Part shown: piece by piece, positions 1 through 11,664 of the stretch | Numbering within the stretch: position 1 is the stretch's first letter | How the letters are laid out: each line of letters starts with the position of its first letter | DNA from: Verticillium longisporum | Lineage: Eukaryota > Ascomycota > Sordariomycetes > Glomerellales > Plectosphaerellaceae | DNA length: 64,000 nt | Direction: 5' to 3' | Assembly (NCBI GenBank): GCA_019188255.1 | Contig: JAETXT010000004.1 | Coordinates: forward strand, 3,038,001 to 3,102,000 | Program-made: the position numbers and the translations under genes | The notes under the pieces: generated by a model | The model's input: only the letters and a program-made list of their open reading frames with translations | The model's database searches: none | What the model was told of the DNA's origin: nothing

Positions 1-372
1 CATAGGGCGGGTAGCTGAAGCTGAAGTGTCCTATGACCATTCGCACAATAAGTTGTGATCGCCGTGAGCAATCCTTTGGGGTGTTCGAGCATAGGTTGAT
101 ATGACCCTGATAAAACTTGCTGGCGCGTCAAGGCTGTACTTGAGAGCAGGAGAGCCGTCGCGACAGACGCGTGCTGAAGACAACGCCACGGACGCAGCCA
201 CCGCGGGCTTATGGCGTGGTGACCGTCCGCGCCACCTCTGCTCTCAGCTTGGCGCTGACTTGAATAGTCGACTTATTGCCGTGCTGATAGACGTTTGTCA
301 AGCAAGGCGGAAATGGCGACAGGGGCGGTCGTCGCCAAGTTAAGATATAACCTTTCTCTTCTTTGAAGCCGC
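1..372. other. left-edge non-coding sequence
   Basis: No convincing gene is visible in the first 372 bases. A short open frame at 101-343 on the plus strand has no recognisable domain and no start context. The segment lies downstream of POP4, which ends at 373 on the minus strand, so part of it is probably that gene's 3' flank. Confidence 0.4.
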
Positions 373-1073
373 TCACACATCTTTCAAGAAATGGGACTTG
401 AACTTCCTGCCCGCACGATCGGCACCGCGAACAAGAAACTGGTCGCCCATGATCTCAAAGGCAAACGTGTTGGACGAGACGGCAGCGGTAGCGGGTGGCG
501 CTTCTGTGGTTTCCTCCGGGTCCGCCACAGGCACTTCGACCCGGAACATGGCCCCCTCTTTCGGCACGAGCTTGACCTTGTTCTGCGCTGTCACAACCTC
601 GAAAGTGAACCTCGCGTCCTTCAGGACAATTCCCTTGATACCAACACGGCTGGGACAATTGCTCCGCACAACCTCGATCTCAGCCCCGTGAAACTCGGCA
701 GCGCTCAGTTTGGCAGCGGCACCAGGTCCACCGTAGACCTCGCCGCCGAGGACCTCGCGGACGTAGCCGAGCCAGAGACGGTGCAGCGGCACGTAGGTCG
801 CGTACTTCTGTCCCTGGCGCAGGATGGTGTGAAGACCGAGAGCGCGGCGCTGACGTGAGGAGAGAGGGGCGGGTCGCTTTTTCGAGCGCGCTTTGTATTC
901 TTCACGGGCGAGACGGCGTGCTTTCCGCGCATTGGATGGTGGCGGCGGAGATGTAGGGCGGAGATGGAGGTTGCGATATTGAAGCTTTTCCGTGTAGATG
1001 CGGGAGACGGTGTCGGGGAGTGGGCGCGCGCGAGAAGCGATTGGGTAAACTCGGCAGAGGTATCTGGAGGCAT
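373..1073 (-). CDS. POP4: ribonuclease P/MRP protein subunit POP4 (Rpp29), one frameshift
   Basis: Protein subunit of RNase P and RNase MRP, which process tRNA 5' ends and pre-rRNA in the nucleus. The C-terminal half carries the family pattern in order: WLGYVREVLG, FHGAEIEVVRS, GIKGIVLKDARFTFEVVT, VPKEGAMFRVEV, then DQFLVRGADRAGRKFKSHFL near the end. The N-terminus expected for the family (an LLARAHSP stretch followed by an EK..LRPTSPPPP stretch) is present but split between two frames. The ATG at 1073 starts the first part, and the frame is lost at a four-base C run (plus-strand G run 1015-1018) that seems one base short. With that base the protein would be about 233 aa, a usual length. Divergent from the acyltransferase gene. 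The identification is firm; the frameshift is probably a sequence error. Confidence 0.88.
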
Positions 1074-1654
1074 GACGATGTTTCGGGATGTGTGTGGTGT
1101 GAGTGTTTGTCGGGTATTGTGCAGGTTGGTCGAAAGATGGCAAATGGGATATGCTGGTCTTGTTGTTGAGTTCCTCAGCAGTAAGCCTTTCCGCCAAAAT
1201 AAAATATCGACCTGGCTGGCACTGACGACAGTGGGGAAGGAGCTACTGAGCTGCACTGCAGGCACAGCAGGAACTACTGACCCGCACCTGCCCGCAGCTT
1301 CACATGTCGGGGGTGGCCCGTGCCCGCCCCTTCGGCTCGATGACGGTCCACTTTCCGCCCTCGGCACTGGCAACGCGGGCAAGTGGCACGAGCATGGGCC
1401 AGGCATTGACGACGAACCGCTACCTCTTAACGCTCATGTCATTGTAATGTCGAGCCCCCTGCATCGTGCCCTCCTCACCCCATGATGGTGGCGAGACTGA
1501 CAGTCGCTTTATCAACTCGGGGTTTCCAGGTTGCGGCTTTGTCCACACCATTATCACAGCGAATTGACGACGTCTGAGCCACCGCGACCTACACAGCCTG
1601 TCTACCTCGCATTGAACACCACTCCCAGCCGACCCGGTCTCCTCACTGCCCATC
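1074..1654. promoter_or_regulatory. divergent intergenic region POP4 / acyltransferase
   Basis: These 581 bases separate two divergently read genes and must hold both promoters. No clear TATA box or named operator is visible. The strand facing the acyltransferase is C-rich with short pyrimidine tracts just before its ATG at 1655, as is common before fungal start codons. Confidence 0.4.
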
Positions 1655-4184
1655 ATGGCAGACGACGACCCCGCGAGCACCTCTGCTCCCGACCTCCAAA
1701 TCCTCGGCGACAATGTCACCCTCCAACCCAGCGGCTATCTCAAGCCAAGTAACACCCGCGACAATGAGAAGGAGGAGGCCCTCATGAAGCACATGGCGCG
1801 CTTCCGTTCTGAACCTCTACAGTTCCTCCGCGAAGTCTCCCTCTACGTCTCTGGCACCGGCTGGCGAGCCTACGACAATCCAATCGGCCAACCCGTGTTC
1901 TACAATGGCTTCAGCGATAGAATGAAAGACTGCGTGCTGTCTGCGCCCCTCCTACAGGACCGTATCCGCGACCTCGCCGACAAGCGCATTGCTGTCGAGG
2001 AGAAGGAGGGCCTTTTGAGCAGAAATGACCGTGACTATGCGCTCAAGCGGGCGCAGAGGCGGGCAGTCATCGAGTCGGGAATACAAGAGGTCGCAGAGAA
2101 GATGACGGACGACATGATCTGCAAGATGGAGAGCAAGACGTTCATCCGCGGCGCATACTACTTCGCGACCCAGCTGACGCTTCGGGCGTACCACCAAGGC
2201 ATCCACGTGTCGAGCGAAGAGGTGCTGCGCTTGAGGAAGGTTGCTGAGGAGGCGCAGCGGAACAAGCAGAGCATCATATTCTTGCCGTGTCATCGGTCGC
2301 ATGTCGACTATGTCTCGCTGCAGCTCATTTGCTATCGCTTGGGACTGACGCTGCCCACGATTGTGGCTGGCGATAACCTCAATTTCCCTGCTGTCGGTAG
2401 CTTCCTTCAGCATGCTGGCGCTATGTGGATCCGGCGCTCGTTTGGCGACGATATTCTGTACACAACATTGGTGCAGACATACATCGATACTCTCTTGCAG
2501 CAGGGCTTCAATTTCGAGTGCTTCATCGAAGGTGGCCGCTCACGCACAGGAAAATTGCTGCCACCAAAGTATGGAATTCTCAGTTTTGTTCTCGACAGTA
2601 TCCTGTCCGGACGAACCAAGGATGCCATCATCTGCCCTGTCAGCACACAGTACGACAAGGTCATTGAGACCGAGAGTTACGTCACTGAACTGCTCGGTGT
2701 GCCCAAAAAGAAGGAGAACCTGGCGGATTTCCTAACTGGCGGCTCGTCCGTGCTGTCCTTGAAGCTTGGCCGCGTTGACGTGCGCTTCCACGAGCCGTGG
2801 AGCCTTCGCGGCTTCATTGACGAGCAGCTGACAAAGATTGCCAGAGTGCCTCAGGGATTGAGTTTGGATGTAAAGAACCCCGAGAACATCGGCATTCGGC
2901 TGAAGCTCCTCCGAACTCTCGGATACAAGGTTCTCGCCGATATCAACGACGTGTCTGTTGTTATGCCGACGGCCCTGATCGGCACCATCCTGTTGACACT
3001 ACGAGGCCGCGGCGTTGGCAAGACGGAGCTCGAGACGCGTGTGCAATGGCTCACCGATCGCGTCAGGGCAAAGGGTGGCCGCGTGGCTCACTTTGGCAAC
3101 GCACCATTATCGGAAATCATTGAGCGAGGCCTGGAGGTGCTTGGCAAAGATCTGGTCGGTGTCGTCGGTGGCCTCCCAGAGCCGACATACTTTGCCGTCG
3201 ACCGCTTCCAGCTGTCATTCTACCGCAACATGACCATCCACCTGTTCATCTCCGAGGCCCTGGTCAGTGCTGCCATGTACACAAAGGTCAAGCAGGGCGG
3301 CGGCCCATCGACGCAGGATATCCCTATTGAGGAACTGTTGGCTCAAATTCAGTTCCTCTCTTCCCTGTTCCGCGGAGAATTCATCTTCCCCAGCGAGGGC
3401 CTCGCAGCGAACTTGGAAAAGAGTCTGCATGAGCTGGAGAGGGATAACATTATCACCGCTGAGAGAGATGACGCAGGCAAGGCAGTCAAGATTGGTCTGT
3501 CGGCCGAGGAAAGGGCAGCGGGCCGTGAGAACTACGATTTCTACTGCTTCCTGATCTGGCCGTTTATCGAGGCCAGCTGGCTGGCGGCTGTATCCCTGAT
3601 GGGGCTGACGCAGCCTCTGGACGAGAAGGAGGAGATCTGGATCGAGGTCGCCAAGGCGCAGAGCAGCGCCCAGCTGGTAAGTAGCACCATCTTGACGCCC
3701 ACTGTCACGGCTGTATACTAACTCCTCATAGCTCGGAAAAACACTCTACCACCAGGGCGACTTGAGCTACTTTGAAGCCGTCAACAAGGAAACACTCAAA
3801 AACTCCTACCAGCGCTTCGAGGAAGAGGGTATCCTTCAAGTAGTCAAGTCCAAGGACCCCAAGGTCCCACCACGCCTGCGCCTGAACCCAGATTGGAAGC
3901 CTTCACGCGACCCTGCGACGGGCGAACTTGTTGCCGACGGGCGGCTGTGGGAGTTTACCGAGAAGATCGCCAGCAGTCGACGTGAAGGAAAGAATAGGCG
4001 TGACGGCGCGACGGTCAGCACGAGAGTGCTGAGACTGACGGATCACCTGGGAGGCCAGCTTTTCGAGGCGGCCAAGGGACAGGAGGGCGCGAGTCGGTTG
4101 AGCAAGGAGGATTCCAAGATTTTCATTAAGGGCTTGAAGGACAGGAAGAAGAGGAAGAGCTTTGACGGGCGGGCGCATTTGTAG
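1655..4184 (+). CDS. glycerol-3-phosphate / dihydroxyacetone-phosphate acyltransferase (PlsB/GNPAT type)
   Basis: Acylates glycerol-3-phosphate or dihydroxyacetone phosphate, the first step of glycerolipid or ether-lipid synthesis. The four acyltransferase blocks are all visible: HRSHVD (HX4D) near residue 213, GDNLNFPAVG near 240, FIEGGRSRTGK near 290 and IICPVSTQYD near 326. The PlsB-like C-terminal half follows, with FLIWPFIEASWLAAVS. One phase-0 intron, 3677-3731 (55 bases), has a GTAAGT donor, a perfect TACTAAC branch site at 3716-3722 and a TAG acceptor; splicing gives 824 aa. The last three residues are Ala-His-Leu, which fit the peroxisomal PTS1 pattern (S/A/C)(K/R/H)(L/M), so a peroxisomal DHAPAT-like role is the better guess. 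The start at 1655 follows a clean CATC context. It converges with pantothenate synthetase across 259 bases. Confidence 0.88.
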
Positions 4185-4443
4185 GCGGGCAGAGCGAGCT
4201 TTTTTCAATGATGCTTGTTGATGTTGATGTACATCCATCCATTACAGGCACCATCATGGCAATACCCAATGTAACTGTACTTTGATTTACGCTGCCTTGA
4301 TTGGTCTCACATTCAAGGGAATGACGTTCACTTCCTAGGCAAGTCTTGCATCATGGCTTCGAATAACACCGTGCTGTGGTGTCGCCTCCATCTATTAATT
4401 CGATTGAGCCCAGATATATGTACAAACACAGCAAGGCAGCCGT

Positions 4444-5670
4444 TCAGGACGCCTTTGGCGGCAGGATAATATTATCAATCAGCCTCACGGCCGGGCCTCC
4501 ACTCAAACCGAGATCCTCGCCCTCCTTTGGCGCCTCGACCGGCAACATCTTGACGGCACCGCACAGAATGGCCCCCCTCGCAGGGTCAATGGCCTCGATA
4601 TCCTCCATCGTGTCCGGATCCGTCAGCGAGATGTAGTCCACCTCGAAGCGAACTCGATCCTCCGCTGCCAACGCAGCCTGCTCGGCAGCCACCTTGTCCG
4701 TGACGGCCCTCGCGGCAGCGAGGACAGCCCCGGCCTCGAGCTCGCCGCCGTCGTACGCACCCTCGGCGGCCTGGAGGGCGCGGTGCAGCACCGTCGCGGC
4801 GGCGCGCCGCCTCTCGCCGAGGTAGACGTTGCGGGAGCTCAGAGCGAGGCCGTCGGGCTCGCGGACGGTGGGCACGACGACGACTTGGGTGGGGAAGAGA
4901 AAGTCGCGGACGAGGCGACGGATGACGACGGTCTGCTGGACGTCCTTCTGGCCAAAGTAGACCTGCTGGGGCTGGACGGCGTTGAAGAGCTTGGCGCAGA
5001 CGGTGGCGACGCCGCGGAAGAAGGTCGGGCGCGAGTTGCCCTCGAGGCGGGCGGCCAGCGGCGTGATAGTGACGAAGGAGCCCGGCGAGTCGACGTCCTG
5101 GCCCGGGAAGCCGCCGGGGTAGAGCTCCTCGGTGGAGGGCGCGAAGACGGCCGAGATCTTGCCGAGGACATCCGGGTCGTCGGCGAGGGAGCGCGAGAGG
5201 CGGGCCAGGGCTGCGGCGTCGGCGTCCCAGGTGCGCGGGTACGAAGCCAGGTCCTCCTTGGGACCAAACTGGGCCGGGTTGACGTAGAGGGAGACGATGA
5301 CGTTGTGGGACGCGAGAGCGGCGGCGCGAATGAGAGCCAGGTGGCCGGCATGCAGAGCGCCCATCGTGGGCACGAGGGAGAGGGTGCGGTGGTCGCGGGT
5401 CAGGGGCGCCGTGTGGGCGCGCAGAGCAGCGACGGTGCGGAGCACGCGGATGGATGAGTTGGGGATTTTCTCAGGAGCTACCGGCGCCGGGAAGCGCGAA
5501 GGTCTTGATTTGGCGCTCGAACCGCAAGCTGAGCGGACGGATGTGCTTGATAATGAGGCCATCTGCTTGAGGATTGGCTGTGAAAGGGGTAACCTTGATG
5601 GTGTGGTCGAAGATGAGAGGGACAGCGCAGCACGCTGCCGCGGCGCGGACCGGAGCGCGCGAGTCAACAT
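4444..5670 (-). CDS. pantothenate synthetase (pantoate--beta-alanine ligase)
   Basis: Condenses pantoate with beta-alanine using ATP, the last step of vitamin B5 synthesis ahead of coenzyme A. The PanC signatures are in order: VPTMGALHAGH with the HXGH-type ATP-binding element, LYVNPAQFGPKED, a central PTFFRGVATVCAKLFN, FGQKDVQQTVVIRRL, and the KMSKS-like SSRNVYL. At 408 aa it is longer than bacterial PanC (about 280 aa). The extra length lies mostly in about 80 N-terminal residues rich in Arg and Ser, which could be an organelle-targeting sequence; an internal Met (MASLSS) offers a shorter start. No intron is needed. A Fen2/Liz1-type permease, the family that carries pantothenate, lies 48 kb away in the same window but is not clustered with it. 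Confidence 0.93.
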   Translation of the reverse strand: MLTRALRSAPRQRAALSLSSSTTPSRLPLSQPILKQMASLSSTSVRSACGSSAKSRPSRFPAPVAPEKIPNSSIRVLRTVAALRAHTAPLTRDHRTLSLVPTMGALHAGHLALIRAAALASHNVIVSLYVNPAQFGPKEDLASYPRTWDADAAALARLSRSLADDPDVLGKISAVFAPSTEELYPGGFPGQDVDSPGSFVTITPLAARLEGNSRPTFFRGVATVCAKLFNAVQPQQVYFGQKDVQQTVVIRRLVRDFLFPTQVVVVPTVREPDGLALSSRNVYLGERRRAAATVLHRALQAAEGAYDGGELEAGAVLAAARAVTDKVAAEQAALAAEDRVRFEVDYISLTDPDTMEDIEAIDPARGAILCGAVKMLPVEAPKEGEDLGLSGGPAVRLIDNIILPPKAS

Positions 5671-6487
5671 TTTTGCTGCCGTCCGTGGCGTCAGGTCCGT
5701 TATTTTGTAAGATCCAACGAGGGAATTGGCGGACCAAAGCGAGAAATTGGTGTTTAATACGTGATACGCTGTGATGGTAGCTGCCGCGGAGTTTTGAGGA
5801 CGACCAGACCGAAACGCGAAGTTGCGTCGGCCGAGGTTTTCGGTAGGTCGGTGAGGGATCGTATTCTCGGTGTACGGTGAGATGACTCATCCAGTTCCCA
5901 GTTGGCTTCCGTTCAATGAAGATCAAGCCGATTCGTTCTTCTACCTTGTCAAGTATACCCTGTAAGACTCAAGATATGTGAGATTGCCGGTGTCCAGAAC
6001 GATATTGCATACGACAAGACATATTTTGCCAGCGCAGCAGCCTATCCTGTCCCACCGTCGCTGCAGAGCCCGTCCACTCCTTGTACCTACTTAAAGGTGA
6101 GTGATCTATGGCTGCTCCCCACCTCCGGCTGCTTGCATCTGCGCTTCCACCGTGTTAAATCGGCCGACGCCACAGGGCTCCGGGTAGCGTCCGGGGAACG
6201 GGGTCAGACCGTGGAATGGGTGGCGGCAGCATCGTTGTGAGACCCGTGTCACCTGGTGCGAGCTTGGCGGCAAGCCCAGATGAGCGACCCCTTGGCTCCC
6301 TGCATGTGCTTCGCGCCGTGACGGATGACAAAAAAAGGAGAAGACAAAGACCATGGTCAGTCAGAGCGAGGGCGAGGGCGAGGGCGAGTGCCACGCTTGC
6401 CAGACTGTCTACAGAAAGGCGACAGAGAATTTGGCAGCTTTTGTTTCAAGGTTGGCGTTTCGCAGGCTTGTCCAGCCTTGGCGCTGC

Positions 6488-6521
<34 letters not shown>

Positions 6522-8904
6522 TTGTGAACATAATACTGTCATTATGGGAAGGCCCTTGCGTCGGGTGGAGGAGGAGCCGGCTACGCTGACTGCTTTGGCA
6601 ACGACATGTGGCTCAATAGCAGGTGAGGCTCTGGGCTCGGACGAAACGGATCGCGGTTATTGTTGTCGCGGGGTTTCCTTGGCAGCTCATCGTTGGCCGA
6701 ATGGGGAAGGGCAACACATTACGATGAGATGCGGCCGCGGGGAGGATCATGTTGAGGGTGGTTGGATCGACCGTCCCAGCCCAAGGTACCGGACGATCAA
6801 ACGCGATGGTCTTGGCGGGGATTCCTGCTTTGATGTTTCCGCTTCTGAGTTCGACCTTATAGTAGGCATTACTATGTTTCCGTTGGTCTTATTGACGGCG
6901 GTATTCCTGGGACTGGCCTCCAGCTCTCGTTGCTAATTCTGGCAATGGAAGAACCAATTGGACAAGCAGACGTGGGTTGAGTCGACGAATGGTCAATGCA
7001 AAAAAGATCGCGACCAACGCGTCTGCCCTGAATCTGACGAGTCAAATCACCGCCGTCTCGAATGCTCCATGGCTGGCAACAACAGACGCACAGACGGGGC
7101 GCAGCACTGCGGGTAGGTCGAGACGAAGCACATCTCTGACAGTCCCGACTTTGATGAAGCAGTCAGCGAGGAAATGGTTTAGAGTTAATCCACTGCCGGG
7201 GCGAGCCATGCTTCTGCTGGTTGCAGCTGTGGGGATGTCGCGTGGTAGGTCCATCATCTCCCAGTGTACCTACGTAGGGTGTGCCAGGTCGTCCACGGGT
7301 GAAGCTGGGGAAACGGCGTGTGGGCGGCGAATTTGGTAAGGCGAGCCAAGGCGTGAGGGGTTGGCTGGACCTTGGTGACACTTTGTTGTGTGACGTGAGT
7401 GAGGATCCCCCCCCAGCTGAGGATATGGTCTCTCCAGAGTGGTACTAGTTCCCTCTTCCTCAAAATGAAACTACTTCCCATGTTGCCGTCTTTCGCTTCC
7501 GACAGGGCTTAGACCGACACTCTACTCACATTTCGCTGAAGAACGAACATACGATACAAGAACGAACATACAAGGCAGAGGGATAAAAGGATCGCATCTT
7601 AAAGAGTGGAACTCAGGGGAACCAGATCTTCTGGTTTGCAGGCGTTATCGCACCATTCCCTTTCAGGCCAGAAGCGAGGCGCTACCGGGCAAAGAAGGCG
7701 ACGAGAAGGAAGGGACGGACGCTCCACACTTGCCTGCCCGTTGGGGGTTTCTTGCCTGTCCAGTACAGTCAGTGCCTGTCACTTTGCCGGGGTTTTAAGA
7801 GGAAGGGGGACCTGCCTTGTCTGCCTCCCTGCCGCCTGCCCTCGTCGTTGGCCAACCCTACCTGTTCCGACCCCGAATCTCGAGTGGTCCTTCCTCCGAG
7901 GCTACGCTACCTGCGCTGCATGCGCTAACGGAAAGGGCCTTTTCGTTCTCGCCTCTTCTTCGTCTCTGGTCGACCTCTGACCTGACCCGACTCAATTCGA
8001 TTCGATCTCACCACCATTTTGACGACCGTTGCCAACGCCTTGACAGCCACGACACGATCGCGCCCGTCTACGACGAGTTGCTGCGACGATTGATTCGCCT
8101 GCGCTCTGCGTCCTGCGCTCTGAGATTGCGCCCCTTCCCCCCTCGCTCGTCATTTCCTCCGCCCACCCGCCACAACTCATTTCCCACGCTGCGTCTCCTC
8201 GAATTCCCCATCTGGGCCTCTCTGTCATCACCGTCGGCCCATCAAACGAAATCGCCCGAAAGCAAAAAGGACGCGACCTTTTGACGACGGACTGGCGATC
8301 GCAACACCATCGGTCTCACTGCATAGGACGTCCAGCCCTTGGCCTGAAAGCCTTGACTCTCTCAATCGACGCCGCTTCATTGATGGTCTTCGCTTCAACG
8401 TCTGCATCAATTGCGCCATCACGGTGCTCACTCCCTGAACGAGGGGCACACCGATAGCATCACTCATTCATCGCAAACCCATCGTGTCGCTCGCTGCTCC
8501 TGACATACATCGACGTCAGTCGCCGACTACCAATCGCCTGTTGAAGTGCTGTCTGTGCCATCACCTTCGGCCACCTTTCTTTCTCTTTCGTGTCGCAAAA
8601 TCTCACCCGGAATCGCCTATTCACTCATTGCCAAGCTCACCTTGCTTCGCGCCAAGCGTTTCGTCTGCGAGTCGATATCTCCGTCATCTCGCACCCGTGT
8701 CCCACCCAGTCTTTCCAACAGACCCCAGACCAGGAAGCGCTGGAGTTCTTTGACGTCTCTTTGGGTGTATTCATCCCCGATTTGGGCCCCGGAAACCGCC
8801 AAGAGCCGGTTCTCTCTCTCAACTCACCTTTCGAACCCTCGTACGACCGACCCTGCCAAAAGACATCGTCACCTTACGCCTTCGCCGACGAATCACCTCT
8901 CACC
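5671..8904. other. 3.2-kb intergenic region and long leader of the Zn2Cys6 gene
   Basis: No gene can be supported here. The open frames at 6325-6936 and 7606-8284 look like chance products of pyrimidine-rich DNA and lack domains. The stretch from about 7,800 to 8,904 is strongly C+T-rich, typical of long 5' leaders of fungal regulatory genes, and contains several short upstream ATGs. A (CT) microsatellite lies at 6488-6519. Fifteen bases at 7546-7560 are partly repeated just after (AAGAACGAACATAC). Confidence 0.45.
6488..6519. repeat. (CT)n microsatellite
   Basis: About 15 uninterrupted CT units lie between the pantothenate synthetase promoter and the transcription factor leader. The pattern is seen directly; the exact unit count may be unreliable if the read technology handles low complexity poorly. 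Confidence 0.9.
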
Positions 8905-11246
8905 ATGAATCTTCCCAGTTCTCACATTCCCAACCGCCGCAGTAGCAGTATTGGCTCGCTGACACCTGTGCGCGACCTCCTTTGCACTCCACCCCAGAAG
9001 GCTGTCGCTGCGACAGCCGTTCCCACCAAGTCGAGGCGGGTGCGGACTGGCTGCCTAACTTGCAGGGAGCGGCACTTAAAATGCGACGAAGGGACACCAG
9101 ATTGTCTAAACTGTCGGAAGAGCAGTAGAGAATGCAAGCGCGGCGTTCGGCTTAATTTTATCGATGTCCAGGTCAAGAAGCCCCCACGCTTGCTTCCCCC
9201 CACCGTGGAATGGTCTGTTCAGTTCCAGGATGAATCTCGCCAAATCGCCTCAGAATACGTTGGCGGACTCAAGCGCTATGCCCACCTCCCAAAGAACCCA
9301 GCGGCCCCTGCCCGTCGCCACCGCGGCCACCTCGATCCAACTCTCCGCCGTCAGGCTCATCAGCATCGTGTGCATGCAGCCAACGTAGCAGATGCCTCCC
9401 TTCCGCCTCCTCCCACTCATTTCCAGATGCCTCCCGCACCGGCTCTCTACGGCTACCCACCAGTGCGCATCCATCCTGACGACCGCGACGCTGCTTTGCA
9501 ACATGCACCAAACGCACCATTCCCAACGCCGCAAAACTCTGGACACGTACAACAACCTTACGCCTTCTCTCTCCAGGACCATTTCAACGCCATGCGCGAA
9601 GAGACTGCTGCCCGTCATCACAACCACCGCACGAGTGACACCTCGTCGTCTGCGACCTCGATCGCCCCGCTGGCTACCGGACCGCCCCCTTCATTCCGTG
9701 GTGTCGCGCACAACACTCTCGCTCTCGACGGTATGATGACGCCGCCGCCATCGGAGAAGGCGGTCGCAGGTGAGCGAGAGTACCTGAATTCGCCTGAAGA
9801 GATACACTATATGCAGGTCTTTGTTGAGGAGGTTGGTATCTGGATGGACAGCCTCGACAAGGAGAAGCACTTTAGTCGGCTCATTCCCTATCACTCGCTG
9901 AAGTGTCCCATGTTACTGAACGCTTTCCTCGCATGTGGCGTCAAGCACCTCACCCTGACGCACCCGGATTGCAAAGACGACAAGGCTCTACACTACTACG
10001 ATACCGCGACGACGCAGCTCTTGAGAAGCCTACAAAACCCGGACCGAAACCCTGCCGAGTGCGCAACGACGGCCGTCGTGTTGAACGTTTACGAAATCAT
10101 GTCGGAGAAACCGGGTCAGAGGATGCGCATGAACCACATTGCGGGCGCGCGGGCACTGATTCGGGAGTGCGGCTGGGATGCACGGTCGACAGGCATTGGA
10201 GCAGCGTGTTTCTGGTTGAACATTGGCATGGAAGTGCTCTCGTGCCTCGCATTCAACTGGCAGACATCCTGGGATCCCGATCAATGGGGACTTAATCTCG
10301 ACTTCGCAGACAAGCCGGAGATGGGGGCCTCGGGTGGTGGCGATGAAGAGGAGTGGGTGCACCGCATCTTCTACATTGTTGCACGAATCGCCAACTTCCG
10401 GGCGTCGATTCCGAAGTTCCAGGAAGCGAGCCCGCATGATGAGCAGATCCGCCTGGGTAACCGGCTGGCGCTGTGGCAGGAACTTAAGAGGCTCTGTGAC
10501 AGGTGGAACAACGCATGCCCAAGGACGATGCATCCTTTTGGTTATCTTTACCCGACGCACTCGCGGAGCAAGTCTGCGTTCCCCAACGTTTGGTACGTCT
10601 CGGCCATCACTGCTAGTTATATCTGACGAGTCTGTTCTTTCCATTTGACAAGCAGTTGCTGACAAACATCAGGCTCATCAAGCGCGCCGCCATCATCGGC
10701 CGCCTCTTTTACCACACTGCTCAGTGCATACTAGCACAGACAAATCCCATGGAGCCGGCTCGGGCCTCTGAAGAGATGCGTGTTCTGCAGCTACACCACG
10801 CGCACCAGGTCTGCGGTATCGTCGCGCACACGCGTGACCGCGGCATCGCCTCTGTGGCGATTCGCAGTCTTGCCATTGCGAGCGCAGTGTTGACGGACCC
10901 CAGAGAGCAGGAGGAGGTCCTTTGCATTCTTGAGAGGATCCAAACTGAGAGCGGCTGGGGTCTTGGGTCTGTCGTCGGTGAGCTGAAGAGGGGCTGGGGC
11001 TGGGGAGACAGAAGCCCCCTGGCCATGTTCTACGAGCAGGACCCACAGCAACACCAGCAGCAGCAGCAGCAGCAGCCGCCGCTTCAGCAGACGCAACAAC
11101 CTGTTGCAGGACCGGTGGCAGGCCACTCCGGATCAAAAGTGAATCCGCTGTCATTTGCGGACTTCAGCCTGCCAAACCACCCGTACCAGAACTGGTACGA
11201 GCCGCCTAATAGGACGAACGGGTACGCGCCGCAGGGGCTGTTGTAG
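8905..11246 (+). CDS. Zn2Cys6 fungal transcription factor
   Basis: Nuclear DNA-binding regulator. Six cysteines at residues 50, 53, 60, 67, 70 and 77 form the CX2CX6CX6CX2CX6C zinc cluster (GCLTCRERHLKCDEG...CLNCRKSSREC). A low-complexity His/Pro-rich stretch follows, then a long helical C-terminal region of the type annotated as Fungal_trans_2, with HYMQVFVEEVGIWMDSLD and VLNVYEIMSE-like segments. One phase-2 intron, 10593-10672 (80 bases, GTACGT donor, GCTGACA branch, CAG acceptor), joins the exons and gives 753 aa. A Gln-rich run near 11,045-11,095 lies close to the C-terminus. The frame is open back to 8590 but has no ATG before 8905, which sits in a CACCATG context. The target genes cannot be told; no neighbouring pathway cluster is evident. 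Confidence 0.85.
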
Positions 11247-11664
11247 CCAGAGTCAAGGCGATGGCGAGGGCCGGCGGGACACTGGCTGTCCTGAGGCATA
11301 GATAGGGTACAAGAGGAGTTCTGGATCGGTCTTGTTCGAGGGCGTTTCTTACGGGCATTTTGGCTGTTTGGGACATAAGCGTCATTCTTCATTGGGTACA
11401 TGATACCATATATGATGAGGGGGACAGGTTCTGGTTTGCATGGTCTTGGTATATTGGTCTATGAGTGTGCCGGATGGTCGAATGAAAGTCCGATATCGGA
11501 CGCGTGCTGTGCTTTGCTTTTATGCTGCTAATTGCGGTCCTTCTGTTCTATCTGTCGTGATTCATACGTTTGGTGAATTTCATGCTGGCGTCTAGGAGGT
11601 AGAAGACCAAGAGAGCTGGCCTGCCTGAACCCCTTTTCTGCTGGGGGTGAAATAACCGTCACCA
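11247..11664. other. convergent 3' intergenic region
   Basis: 418 bases between the stop codons of the transcription factor (+) and the HAD phosphatase (-). No open frame or RNA gene is recognised; it presumably holds both 3' ends. Confidence 0.4.

Noticed and set aside
6325..6936. 203-codon plus-strand frame between pantothenate synthetase and the transcription factor
   Set aside because: It runs through the CT microsatellite, has no domain, and competing frames of similar length exist in the same place.
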